Source: Salvia splendens
Taxonomy: Eukaryota > Streptophyta > Magnoliopsida > Lamiales > Lamiaceae
Assembly (NCBI RefSeq): GCF_004379255.2
Contig: NC_056040.1
Location: 1,178,001-1,242,000, forward strand
Direction: 5' to 3'
DNA length: 64,000 bases
The position numbers and the translations under genes are program-made. Positions 11,471-23,860 of this stretch are shown here, in pieces. Under the pieces are notes generated by a model, which did not search any database, was not told the origin of the DNA, and saw nothing but the letters and a program-made list of their open reading frames with translations. The stretch's first letter is position 1. Each line of letters starts with the position of its first letter.

Positions 11471-13577
11471 ATGATTGTCTGCCTCGCCGTCGTCGGCCAC
11501 GAGGTGCGCCGCCGTCATCCTATAACTGTGTTTCTCTCTGTGATTGGGACTTTTTTTTTGTAGTTATTCTAATTTGTAAATGTGATGTGATCACTCGAAA
11601 TTTTGTGATTATACTTGGTTTGCATTTGTTGTGATTGGCAGAATAATCCGTTATACATACAAAGTTTTACTGAATCAGATGATGCACTCAAGCTTCATCA
11701 TATAGTCCATTGTTCTCTCGACGTCATCGATGAAAGAGGTAATTGTTTTTGTGTGTGGGGGATGGGGATCTTCTTAATTTTGCTGAATTGGTAGTTGGTT
11801 CGTGGATAAATTAACACCATTGTTTGGATCAAAACTGCTGAAATGTAGCAATTCCTGAATTTCGCATTTCAGTTGTGAATTTCTGATAATTTAGTTATAC
11901 TATATGATTTAGAAGCATAACTTTCTCGACATCATCGATGAAAGAGGTAGTTTTTTTCGGGTGAGGGGTTGGATCTTCTTAATTTTGTTTCATTGATTGT
12001 TGGTTGGTAGATAAACATCAGTGATTGGATAAAAACTGCTGAGATGTAGCAATGCCTGAATTTTGCATTTCAGTTGTGAATTTCTGATAATTTAGTGATA
12101 ACTATATGATATAGAAGCATAGATTTCTCGACGTAATTGATGAAAGAGGCAATTTTTTGGGTGGTGGGAGGTTGGATCTTCTTAATTTTTCTTCATTGGT
12201 TGTTGGTTCGTAGATAAACACCAGTGATTGGAGTAAATTGGATCAAAACTTGTGAAATGTAGCAATTCCTGAATTTTGCATTTCAGTTTTGAATTACCGA
12301 TAATTTAGTTATACTATGATCTAGAAGCATAGCTCTCTCGACGTCATCGATGAAAGGGGTAATTTTTTGGGGGGTGGGGGTTGGATCTCCTTAATGTTAC
12401 TTCATTAGTCATTGGTTCGTAGATAAACGCCAGAAACTGGATCAAAACTAGCAATTCCTGAATTTCGCATTTCAGTTGTGAATTACTGATAATTTAGTTA
12501 TACTGTGATTGAGAAGCATAAGTGTTGGATCTGTCAAGTCAATAATGTTGCTGTTTTGGAGAATTTAGCTGTCTAGTTATGTTTAGTATCTTCCAAATCA
12601 ACTGAAGTCCGAAGCCTTTTGTCCATCTTGAAATTTATAGTAATAGTCATATTTTGATAGTATGATTTAGGCACATTTGATTGAGGAGAATAGTGGATGG
12701 ATTAGTAATGGAAACTTTGATTTCAGAATTAGCAACTAAGTAAAAGGGGAGATGAGTTTGGAAAATATTACAATCAGCGTGTATTGTCTTCAATGCTCTC
12801 TGTTTACTAGTTTAAGCCCAATAGATATTATTGCTGTAAAGATCGTTGCCATCGCGTTTTACCTTCAATATTATGGATTCATGGTTGAACTTCTTTTTGC
12901 TGTTTTTGACCAGTGAACAACCCCAAAAAGTCCAGCCCCACAATAAATGAGGCATTCCTCGGTTTGTTATATCCAACTGAAAACTACAAAGTGTAAGTAC
13001 ATAAAACCTTGTCGAAAGGGAACAATACACTGTTCTACATCCTCCTGTTCTGCTCAACTGAGTTCATCTCGCAATGTCTGCAGATATGGTTACTTGACCA
13101 ATACTAAGGTGAAGTTCATATTGGTGACGACAGATCTTGATATACGAGATGCAGATGTGAGAAATGTAAGTCTTCTGGTAAACTTGCTCTCATGTGATAA
13201 CAACTCAGAATAATTTTGTTGGCTAACTAATCTGCTTCGGACTGCAGTTAGCTTCTTAACTGTTAATGCTCAAGTGTTTGTCTTTGGACTGTTTACTAGT
13301 AAAATTTGATGTTCTCTAACTAACTCAGAATGTATAATGTATGGGAGTACTTGATTGTTCTGTCGTCAAGTTTTATCAAAGTTCTTGATTCTATGGCACA
13401 TAACTTGAATTTTTTTTTACTTGGAAACTGCCACAGTTTTTCAGGAAGTTCCATGCTGCCTACGTTGATGCGGTCTCAAACCCGTTTCACATTCCTGGTA
13501 AAAAGATCACATCCAAAACCTTCAGGGAGCGAGTTAGCTCAATTGTCAAGTCCTTCGGATTGAGTTCAGCTAGCTGA
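11471..13577 (+). CDS. TRAPPC2L: Trafficking protein particle complex subunit 2-like protein
   Basis: Five exons: 11471-11503, 11642-11738, 12914-12992, 13084-13165 and 13437-13577. All introns are GT-AG, phases agree, and the total is 143 aa, the usual length. Signature segments are MIVCLAVVGHE, NNPLYIQSFTESDDALKLH, FLGLLYPTENYKVYGYLTN and the C-terminal helix FFRKFHAAYVDAVSNPFH. The longin-like fold matches the Sedlin family, which builds the TRAPP tethering complex and Rab exchange factor at ER-Golgi and post-Golgi membranes. Intron 2 (11739-12913) carries a tandem array that copies the end of exon 2 and its donor. The gene converges tail to tail on RPN3, about 590 bp apart. Confidence 0.93.
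11715..12522 (+). repeat. Four-copy about 205-bp tandem array across the exon 2 end and intron 2 of TRAPPC2L
   Basis: Copies start near 11715, 11923, 12125 and 12335 and end near 12522. Copy 1 contains the genuine last ~24 bp of exon 2 (ctctcgacgtcatcgatg, then aaagag) and the real GT donor. Copies 2-4 repeat this exon-like stretch inside the intron. The donor dinucleotide is GT in copies 2 and 4 and GC in copy 3. The shared body runs through gtagcaattcctgaattt and ctgataatttag to gaagcata. Confidence 0.9.
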
Positions 13578-14169
13578 ATATTGATGAACAGTGATGCTCG
13601 TTTTTCTTCTTCTCTGAAGCTTTGCCTCATCCCAAAACTACAATGTTACTCCATATTCATGTGTTCAATTATGTTTCTCTGCCAGAACTTTAGCACCCAT
13701 TTTTGTGGATAGAACACTTCAGTTGTGGATGTAATGTTTAGACACTGATTGATCCACTTTCCTGAATAGCAATGTTGTAAACGCATTATGCTCGATATTC
13801 GCTGATGTATTCGATCTTTTGCTCATATTGAGGCTGTTTCTAATGTTACTGAAAATCGTAATTCAGTTTCAAGTATAAGAAAGTTATGAGCATACTTTAA
13901 GTATAGTATCACTTAGAAACATCAAGGTGTGCAATTTATTCGATTGAAAGAAACACAACGTATTTTGATAAAATTTAATGTTAATAAACTTGTAATTTCA
14001 ACTATGTTCAACATTAAAAATGGTTCTTCGCTGTTTAATGAATCAGAGTGCAACCAACATATACTTGTCCTAGACATAGCTCACACCAATTCGAAAGCTA
14101 GTAGAGCCTGTATCAGTGTGAGGAACATCATTGTACGAAAAACTGACAACCATGGTGGAACATCGTTCA
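13578..14169. other. Convergent 3' flanks of TRAPPC2L and RPN3
   Basis: Holds the two 3' UTRs facing each other. No additional gene or element was recognised. Confidence 0.6.
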
Positions 14170-17100
14170 TTAGAATTCGTCATCATCCTCCTCAGCTATA
14201 TGTTTAGCAAGTTCTTGCTCTAGCTGCTGTCTCTCTCTTCTCTTCTCTGCACTCTCCTTTTCCTTGTCAGAATTTGGTGGAAATTGAAGAGCACGGACAG
14301 CTTCATTGTGCATGTTAAGGCAAAAAGTAATCCTGGAGTTGAATGCGATTTGAGGCTCATTTGTTGAGTATATATCCCCAGTTTCTTTTGATATCATCCA
14401 TCCACTAGCGTGGTCAAGTGTGGCATCAATCGCACCGTCTCTAATAGCTTTGGCTACGATACTTTCAGCATCAGCAATAGGATTTGGAGAATCCAATCTC
14501 AGCTTCTTAGCAACATCAGCAAGAGATATCTTGGAGTATGAGAAGCTAATGTTGCGTAAACCAGTCCTGATCACATTGTGCCGTAGCCTGACAATCAGAT
14601 TGTTGGTTCCGTCAGAGCTGAAGGTGCTGGCGAACTTCTCAGCCACTGTCTTGAACAGCTCCAAATCTCCTATTCGAACAGCCTGAAATAGATATTAGAA
14701 TGTGAAACACAGATGAGTTAGTAAAGCTAAACTATTTTCGAGGAACATTGCGGTCTCAAGTTCTTTACAGATGAGGAAACAAATTTACACTCACATTTGT
14801 GAGCTCAAAGTACGGCCTAAGAGCCTTTTCCATTCCTTTCTGCATGAAAACAGTTCTTTCCGGAATCTCTCCGAGCAGCAATCGCACAATCACAGCCCAC
14901 TTGTTGCACAGGATTCGGAAACCCAGAGCAGAAACTGGTGCTTTTCTTGCAGCTTGAAGGAGAGACTCTTTGGCATCAGTGTATTCTAGCTGAATTGTCC
15001 TGATTTTTCCAAGGTAGAAGAGGTATCGGCAGAACTGCACACAAAAAAAGCAAGATTGAAACAGCAGGTCACAATAGTAAAAGCTAAAATATAGCATAAA
15101 TTAATAAAAGAATCCCTCAGCACAAAAATAATGCTATAGCAGGAAAAAAGTACTTGGTACTTATTTCTACGGTTCTACCTATTCATTAGTGAATCAATGA
15201 TATCCAGCATTAGCATTTCTCATTTAGAAAACCATCAGAGTACAATCTGAAGGGTCTAGTAGTATCTGATGATCAATATAGCATACATTACGATTAGGAA
15301 GACTTTAAAAGCCACTAGTTATTATCTCAAAGACTCGAAAGTAAAGAAATCTAGTAAGCTCGGCCAGAATCGTTCTTAAATCTATTGAGATCTGCAAATC
15401 CTGGTTGCTCTAAGTTTTCTAAAATTTGCAAACAAGGACTCGTTCCACACAAAGACATGCAATTTGTGAATCTTGTCACTCACATGTCCATTTTGCACTA
15501 TGGTTTTCTACTACATATTCCATTTGATGTTCAAGTAAGGTAGTAAAACAAGAACTATTTTGGATAGCAAACTGGATGATATCAAGTCAGTAGTGTAAAA
15601 AGTAAATCCCTAATCCAATTGTCTTCTAAAGGTGTAGAACACAAATATCATCTGGTGTTCTGGTAAAATGATAAATATTTTGGATGACATATAAGTCAAA
15701 AGGTGTAGAGCACAAATCCCCAATGTTCATATATATTGAATTATGCAAGAACGGGCATAAAGAATTGCCTGCTGATTTGAGTGAGCCTCAAAACGAGGAG
15801 CCTTTGATCTTAATTTCTCCGCTTTATCATATAAGTTGTAATGAAGGTAATTCCTCAACAGCAGATTCAAAAGTGTCTCCTGCATTATATGATGTCATCA
15901 ATCATGAGAACACTGATATCAAAGTAACAGAAACAAAATACTAGTTAGCCCGATTAAAAACAAACCTGCCCCAGCTCATCATGGCGCAAAGTAGCAGTAC
16001 GATGCAAAGCATGCAAGGAGCTGTTAATAAATGAAAGTTAATATCAGAAATGCCATGCGGATTTCATGAAAAAATAAAATATAACTAAAAACAAAAGAAC
16101 AGAAACATAACATTCACACCACTTTATTTCGTACTCATAAGTTGATTCCAAAATTTTAAGCAGCGGCTTTTAAGTTCAGCAGAAAAAAATTAAATTAGCT
16201 GAAAAAAAAGCATACCCTCGTATTTCAGCAAGATCACCAGTAAGTTCATAGCTCAGAGAGTAGTAAAAGTAGAGCCTGGATGCTAGGACATCAATAGTCC
16301 GCCTGTTGAGATTCTTTATGCGTGCAATACTAGCTGAAGAACAAGCCTTAGCCTGATTATAACACAAAATTGCCAATGAGTTAACATGCATAAGTGCATC
16401 TATCATTACGCAAGCATTTCTGGAAACATAATCATCAGGACAGACCTCATCGTATCTCTTCTGATCAATCAAAAATATTAGGACAAGCAAATAGCAATAG
16501 ATCTCAATCTCTGGTAATGAGTGCTTTGCTGGAAGAGTAGCAGATGTTCCTATATCCACTTCCATATCTTGATCCTCCCCCTGAAACATCAGTAGATGAA
16601 GATGATTGAAAGTAACATACATTCTTTATCTTCCATTTCAACATCATTTTGATTAAACGAGATGCCAGTATGAAATACCAACTGCTCCATGCCATGTTTT
16701 TCTAGACACGATAGTTACTTTTTTAACATTAGAAATCTGAAATTTACGACAAGATTAAGAAAGATGAAATCCCGATGTAATAGAATCGATGCAGGATGCA
16801 ATGACACATCATCATTCTCTTGGAAATCTTACCACTTAGTAGTTGTGGAATTACAGGTTTTAATACGCCTAATATAGTAGTAATATTGTGTCAAGAGCAT
16901 AACAGGATAGACCATTAAAATATGAATGAATGAAATAGCTGCAATAAGAAATGGAAACAACACAAATACAGCTGGTTGGCATAAATTTTTTTTTCCAGCT
17001 TATTAGCAATGAACCTCTTGAATCCAGAAACTCACGCAAACAATACATGTGTGATGCACAAAATTGACAGAATGCGTTACTGAATAAAAACTAAAAACAA

Positions 17101-17495
17101 ATCATACATACTTCATCAATGAGAAACTGAACTTTAAAAACAAGTTGAAGAAATTAGCCAACAGGTCTGACTTACTTTAGGAATATAAGACGCCAGGCGA
17201 GAATGCACTTCAGACCCAGGGACAAACGCAGAATTCAGAAATGCAGAAAGCACAGACACATTTAGCTTCTTCCTTATCTGAATTGTCCACCGGATAGCCC
17301 TCATAATCCTCCTAACCTCACGTGTATAAGCCCCCGTCTCAATCAAAGCAGCTATGTCCTTCAATTCTAATATAAACAAACCAAATGTATTAGTATTATA
17401 AAACATAAACATGTATACAACAGCAAAAACTATCCTTCATATTTTCATCCCTCCAATAACTATCAATCAGAAGCCCAAACAGTTGCAACACCCAG

Positions 17496-17535
<40 letters not shown>

Positions 17536-17700
17536 AACACGCATCTCTACACCAAAATCAGGTATAATCCACTGAAAATTTACAGATTTATACATATAAT
17601 TCAAGCACTTACGCTCAAGAATGGAGGGCGAAATCAACGAGACGGAATTGTCTGCAGCGGGGGCAGGCTGCTGCTCCTTCATCTCAACATCTTGAGTCAT
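14170..17700 (-). CDS. RPN3: 26S proteasome non-ATPase regulatory subunit 3 (RPN3/PSMD3)
   Basis: Eight coding exons on the minus strand: 17700-17613, 17366-17176, 16580-16446, 16352-16216, 16020-15966, 15879-15769, 15034-14795 and 14682-14170. They sum to 489 aa, matching plant RPN3 (about 488). Segments in order: [101 protein letters not shown], the PCI-domain part [13 protein letters not shown]...[54 protein letters not shown], and an acidic end EEDDDEF. RPN3 is a PCI scaffold subunit of the proteasome lid. The intron between the sixth and seventh exons has a GC donor. A 5' UTR intron is predicted upstream (acceptor tttctcag, about 17707-17714), so I chose the ATG at 17700 over an in-frame one at 17775. 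Confidence 0.95.
17496..17542. repeat. Compound microsatellite (CT)n(AC)n
   Basis: About 12 CT units (17496-17520) run straight into AC units (17521-17542), inside the first coding intron of RPN3. A likely polymorphic marker. Confidence 0.9.
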
Positions 17701-18821
17701 CTTCGCCAAAATCTGAGAAATCAACGCAAACATGATGGTCGCATAAAAAACAGAAATGAAAGCTGGAAGATCCATTTTTTATTCTATCCAGCTATCGTAG
17801 ATTTACTAAAACTGACCAGATTTTACCTGAAATTGAGTGAAATAGTGATTCTTGAGATAAAGGACGGATGGGAAAAAGCTAGGGTTCCGATTACTTTCTT
17901 TCACTGCAAGCCAGAATACAAAATTGAATATTTCCCGAAATTCACAAAGCCAAAAGATGAAATTCGATGCGGAGAGTTAAAAAGCGGGAGATTGAGCCAC
18001 AACCTGAGATTCGATTCAATAGAAAAAGAAGAAACCCTTCAAACTGCAGGGATTGTTCGAACTGGGGATTCTTTTTCTCCAAGCCTTGAAGAAAGTAGAA
18101 TATAGACTGCTCTCTGATTTTTGAAGTATGACGAATAGGGGTATATTTGTCATTCCACTCTTTCAGGCAACTAGTAAATTTTTTTTTTACATTTAATTGA
18201 TTTACAATACTCACATTTGTCATTCCCTCTATTTCATGCTAGTAAAATTTTTTTTTTACATTTAAATGATTTATACGAGTTCAATTTTGAATGTATATAA
18301 TTAAACAGTTATAATTACGTAAAAATGTCTAATCATTATTTCATGTAAAAAAATTCAATTCACATACTAATTTAAGACATTCTGTATTAATGTTTCATTC
18401 AACCTAACATGTATAGATTATATATGGTTTTACCCTTGTTTATTCTCCCTTTGTCCACAACATATTGACTTATTTTGTCATTTTAGGTCATAGTCTCGTA
18501 GATAGTAGCATAACCCATTCAGACGTTCCATTTTAGTATGTATACACTTATTCGCTATAAAAGTGAGACTCGTATTATACTAAAAGACTATGAAAACATT
18601 AAAAAAAATTAAAGGAGTGCCATAATACAAAACTTTGATAAAAACATATATTTATATTCAATAAAGCCACTTCCATACAATAAAACGGATGGGAGACACT
18701 ATTGAAATATTTACACGTGAGTTGTTTCACTAAAGTAAAAATCGATTTTTTTGAAATATCTAATAAAGTCAATTCATATGGTTGGTCTCGACTTCACGTA
18801 CTCATAAATATAGCCTTGCAA
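17701..18821. other. RPN3 5' UTR/promoter and spacer
   Basis: Up to about 18100 this is the RPN3 5' UTR with its intron. Beyond that is AT-rich spacer with a short direct repeat of type gtaaattttttttttacattta (near 18174 and 18241). Degenerate Stowaway-like ends near 18443 (ctccctttgtcc) and 18690 (acggatgggag) may bound one decayed MITE. Confidence 0.45.
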
Positions 18822-20962
18822 TTACACCTCAAGAGCAAGATCACCACAATCAAAACAAGCTCTCTTCAACACAACTCCAGCCATAAACTTATCTCTCAAA
18901 AACTGCACCAAGACCCCATCACTCTCCTGCATGAAACCAACAATGTACGAGGAGCTAATCAGATCGAAGCATCTCCACCGCCTCTCCCTCGCCAAATTCT
19001 CCAATGCCTCTGAGACTGCCCGGTGCTCATTGTCTCCATCACTCCTCCTCAGTGCCCCGGCCAAAAGCCTGGCTAAAACGACACTATCTTCCAGAGCAGA
19101 GCAACCGCCTTGGCCCATCTCAGGTGTCATGGGATGCAACGCATCGCCAAGGACACAGACGTTGCCTTTGCTTATGTTTCCCCATACCATCTCCCACGGA
19201 TATCTGAACCTTATCTGTGCACACGCCATTTTTCTAGCTCGGTTTCTTCAAATACCCGCCTTATCTTATCCGAGGCTTTGCCAAACTTCATGAGCACAAG
19301 CTGTTTCACCTTGGTCGGATCCTTCACCATCTCTTTCTCTGCACCGTTGGAGTTCAACATGTTAGGAATTCATGTTCAATCATGGCATAGCTTTCTCTCA
19401 TTAAACAGTGTACAAAGAATCGTTCCTTTAACAAATTGGTATGCCCGAGGATACGTGAATTCAACTACAAGATTCGATCAAACACGAGAAACAAACAAAT
19501 GCGAAAATTGTTCCATCATCGGATTGGTATGCATGTGAATGTGTAAATTCAACTGCAGTATTCGATCAAACAAGGGAAACAAACAATATGAAAATTTGTA
19601 CCTTCATCGGATTTGCTGCACTTGGATGCCTACCTAGTGATGAATTCAGCGGTAATATTCGATCAAACACGGGAAACAAACAATACAACAATAAGTTATC
19701 TAGCGTTAAAATGCTCAACACGCAATATTTTGTTATAAATCTACATCTTTTGTCTCCACTGCGTATCACTAAATGATGACATGAATTCCTTAGACAAAAA
19801 TTATCATAACAAGTCAGGAATTATGAAAGAAAGATCATAAGATCTACCTTGGGATGAAGGAGTAAAGGTGAGAAACCAGTAAACATTACAACCATCACAA
19901 GGGATAACACCAAATCTCACACCCTCTCCAAAGAACTGCATGAACTTCGGCTCAAAACCATGTCCATCCTTAAAACACACGAAGCCCCTAACTTCTGTCC
20001 GGCCAGCATAAGCCGGCTTACTAAAGCCTAGGAACTTCGACACCACAGAGTTCACTCCATCACATCCAATCAAGACCTATCCAAAGCCAAGAACTACATC
20101 ACACTTCTTATTAACACACATTAATCAACCAACTCGAGCAAGCATTCTTGTTTCCGCATTAACTACCTTCGTTCTCAGGACAGTTGCATCGGATAGATGA
20201 AGAGATTTAACACGACCCTCGCTATGTATATGAACCACCTTCGAGGAGTACCTGATTGTACCTCTCGGAAGTTCATTTTCTAGTGTTTCCAGCAGCACTC
20301 CCCGATTCACACACCGATACTCAAGATCATCCCTTCATATGTAGATGCAACCATACATAATCAATAATCCTGTACTCCAAATTGAAGAAATTCAATCTTT
20401 TACTATACACATTAAGCTACACTTATTGTGTGTGTAAATCCCTAAAATGTAGCTCTGCATTTTGAATCCCAGAGTCAACTGATGTAACCACAATTCTGCA
20501 AAATCAAAACCAGATTAACTAACTACTTTGAAATTTGAAGGCAAACACTTCAGAAATATCAATGAATCAATCCATTTCAAACAAAAAAAAAGGAAAAAAA
20601 TCAACGTTACCCACTAATTTTATTGTGTTTTTCACGAAGTATGTTGCCTAAGCCAATAGCATCTAATGCCCTCCAACCGTTTGCCCAAATTCCCAAAGCA
20701 AATCCTGAAGCTCTCAATCCATCTGCTGATTCCAAAACCACGCTTCGAACTCCCAATCTACGATTATCAGTAAACAACGGCTTTAAAATCTTCAAATCAT
20801 GATAATCTAGACGGAAGAGCTTCAGCAGCTCACATGTTCGAGGAAATGTCTGTATCTCAATTGAAAGATTTGAGAAGGTTTTTGGTTGGGGATATACCTG
20901 TGTAGCCCTAGAGATGTTGCAAGGCCAGCAATTCCAGCTCCAACAATCACTATATCTTCCAT
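18822..20962 (-). pseudogene. FAD-dependent monooxygenase (MO1/urate-hydroxylase-like), apparently disrupted
   Basis: Six exons on the minus strand: 20962-20898, 20757-20611, 20495-20442, 20332-20167, 20076-19848 and 19338-18822. Family features: FAD-binding GAGIAGLA (residues 8-15), the DG motif VLIGCDGVNSVVSKFLGF, RFRYPWEM, and the second FAD motif GDALHPMTPEMGQGG followed by ALEDSVVLARLL. Plant relatives are about 400 aa flavin monooxygenases of the MO1/zeaxanthin-epoxidase-like group with largely unknown substrates. Two lesions are visible. The donor after exon 3 reads AG/GGATTT in place of AG/GT, and reading through meets a stop within nine codons. In exon 6 a run of five A's at about 19225-19229 shifts the frame, which needs one more base to reach RFRYPWEM. 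The rest is well preserved, so loss is recent, or one lesion is a sequence error. Confidence 0.72.
19430..19690. repeat. Intronic tandem repeat, about 2.5-3 copies of 88-97 bp
   Basis: Within the last intron of the monooxygenase gene, three blocks around 19457, 19545 and 19642 share gaattcaac followed by attcgatcaaacacggga and aacaaacaat. Small indels separate the copies. Confidence 0.7.
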
Positions 20963-22150
20963 TTTCAACAACAACAAAAATTGTTCAAATTGAGTTCAAT
21001 TTTCAAAGATTTTGAAAGCTTATACTTATACATAGGATCCATTTCAATACATTGTTGCTAAACCAATTTGTTATAATTTCTCTCTCGATTTCATCGTGAT
21101 CATCATCTTCCATTTGTATAATCATAATAGCTCTCTTGATATTATCGTAGTATTTGCATGGGATATGATTTTTAATATTATACCTATGTTGACACAAATC
21201 AACATTATGATTGATGATGTTTAACTAATGAAGTTTAATTTCTTTTTTTGGTATAATTAAATAAATTATAAATGTTGGCCAAACAATAAAACTCAGAGTG
21301 AGCTGGTACTCATGTGATGCATATTCCTTTGTTTTTATACCATGGTTTAGGTATTATAAACATGCTTAAATAATGATGGAGTACATATTTCCATTACCAT
21401 ATTTCACAATTTTATTAACAAAAAACTATCACTATAAAATTATACACAAATTAAAAACATAAATTTAACAATTTTTGATTTTTTTATTAATATAACAAAG
21501 TTTCATTATACTTTTGCTATTTTTGATAAATAAACTTTATGTTCCATTAGAAAATTAATAAATACTACTTATAAACCTATTCCTCTAAACTTGTGGCGAA
21601 TCAAATCGGAACATTTGATCATGAATGGATGAAGTAATTAATACTTTAAAAAATTACAATCATTACATAAGATTACTATAAAATCATACAATAATTTTCA
21701 TAATTATTGAAGTGCATAGGCCCACTGTGTATAAACACATGCACAAAAATACTATTTCGAGGCAAACACCAAAAAAAGGGCCCAACTCACTAGTCCAAGA
21801 TTGAAAAAGTGTATTACTCACATTATTCACATTCTCATTTTGTTTTCTATAGAATTTAGTTCATTTTTTGAATTAATTACTTTCTCTATATAGACATTTA
21901 ATGTTTGTTATGATTAATATTTTATGAAATACAAATCTGTTTGGATTGTGAATAGAATGTTAACAATTTTTTTATAATATATTCAAACTAGAGATTTGTT
22001 ATTTTAATAAAATGGTATGACATTCTTTTTGCTTATTTTTAATCTTAATTAGCTCATTTATTATCAATGGGCCAAACATTTCCATTTATTGAATTCGATA
22101 CCTAAATTGACATATAGTATATCACTTTAATAATTAATGATTATTAGTAA

Positions 22151-22388
22151 CGAGACGTGATCAAATGCAAATTCTATATATTGTACAAACTTCAAACTAT
22201 GATTATGACCGTTAAAAATGTCAATAGATGACAAAAAATGTCAACACAGTGTCAACGGTTGATGTTGTGTTGAAACTGTATTGACATTTTCTGTGATTTT
22301 ATTTTGTCATCTGTTGACATTTTCTAACGGTTAAGATCATAGTTTCAAGTTTGTACAATATTTAGAGTTTTGCATTTTTTCAATACCC
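22151..22388. mobile_element. MULE-type MITE (238 bp) with 9-bp target duplication
   Basis: Terminal arms of about 75-80 bp are inverted repeats (left aatgcaaattctatatattg, right arm reads aatgcaaaactctaaatatt on the other strand). They continue through tacaaact and atgacaaaa. Identical 9-bp direct repeats tattagtaa flank it (22142-22150 and 22389-22397). A 9-bp duplication with long inverted repeats is characteristic of Mutator-like elements. Confidence 0.87.
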
Positions 22389-22689
22389 TATTAGTAATAC
22401 TTTATTTGTGTGGATGCAAGTAACTTTAATCAATGGCTAATGATTCGTGCCTACTCTCGATAAACCAACTAACCCTAAAAATATAGATTATTCATTTGGT
22501 GATTACCAATTTATTTATTATTAAAAGTAAATGATTGTAAAATATTTCGAATCATGAACTAACTAATGGAACAACGTTTATATTATCAATATTTGAGATA
22601 GTTAAAATATTTATAAGATGAATACTAAAATATGTTATCACAGTACCAGGATAAATTAAGAGTATCCACAACCAACAATGTTACGAAGC

Positions 22690-23080
22690 ACTTCATATAT
22701 ACTAATAATGGATTTCATTTGTACTTTACACTTTCTACTTCAACAACAACAACAAGAAGCATTATGAACACTTTATTTGTCAGTTGCTAATATAATTACA
22801 TTGAAAAAAACATGACGGCCGGCAGCGACTCTTGATTCTTTTTAAAAGTCAACTATAGTTGCTCAAACGCGTGTCACGTCATTGTTTGAAGCTATATTTA
22901 TACTATTAATGAGTTTCATTAGTCCTTTACGCTTTCTACTTCAACAACAACAACAATCAAAAGCATTATGGAGCACTTTATTTGTCAGTTGCTAATATCA
23001 TTACATTGAAAAAGACATGCCGATTGACAACCACTCTTATTCTCTTTAAAAGTCAACTATAATCGCTCAAACACGTGTCA
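22690..23080. repeat. Diverged tandem duplication of about 195 bp
   Basis: Two consecutive copies (about 22695-22890 and 22891-23080) share ctttctacttcaacaacaac, actttatttgtcagttgcta, tacattgaaaaa and aaaagtcaactata, with scattered substitutions. Both end with a gtgtcay motif. Confidence 0.8.
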
Positions 23081-23860
23081 TACCATAGGTCGAGGCGGGC
23101 GATGAGCATGTGAACCGCACCTTAACACAAACATGTGTAAGCATGATGTGGTGGGAGGTTGTAACGCACAAGCACTCGATACAAACACTTTGCAGTGCAT
23201 TAAAATAAACGCGTTCTTGAGTGCTCTAAATAATATAAATGGAAAAGTACATCAAACCTACCTTAGTCCTCACCCAAACCTAGCAAGTGGCTAGTGTAGT
23301 GTTTACTCTGATTTGGGCTATGACATCAATTTCGAATTTAAAAACTAATCAATTATTAAAGGTTGAAATTATTCTAAAGCCTTGAATCCAATTTACCATG
23401 CATTGCAGTGAATAAACTCAATTGACCATGTTTTCACTAATATATAAAGAATACTCAAATGTTCATTTCCATTTAAAGGTAACAATATCTACTTAAATTA
23501 CAAAATAGAAAATTTAATTATGAAAATTTATATTTCTATATTATCCAATCCGTGTTTATTAAACGTATTTTGATGATACTCATCAATACGGAGTATTTTT
23601 CATTACCTTAACAAACAATGTCATTTTTACAGAGACGAAACAACTAAAAAAATAAAAATTTATTAAAATTTCAATCTTATAAAACTGACCGTAATTTTTT
23701 AAACATTAGTGATTTAAATAAATAGACATATTAATTTGGTGTAAAAAAAAATTTGTGGTAATTTAAATCACTTCTATTCCACATTTTAATGTTGACATAT
23801 GTTGATTTTGTAAGAAAATAAAATTAGTAAAACTATTTCCTAGCTCCGACCTCTCTCTAC

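Larger units (their letters stand above)
20963..23860. other. Intergenic region between monooxygenase and PP2C genes
   Basis: AT-rich, no protein-coding gene recognised. It holds a Mutator-type MITE (22151-22388) and a diverged tandem duplication (22690-23080). The last part is the promoter of the PP2C gene. Confidence 0.6.

Noticed and set aside
15684..15944. 86-codon plus-strand frame
   Set aside because: Overlaps an RPN3 exon (15769-15879) on the minus strand, whose sequence is conserved.
17701..17775. Upstream in-frame ATG for RPN3 (25 extra residues)
   Set aside because: A good intron acceptor lies just upstream of the ATG at 17700, and family proteins start at MTQDVEM.
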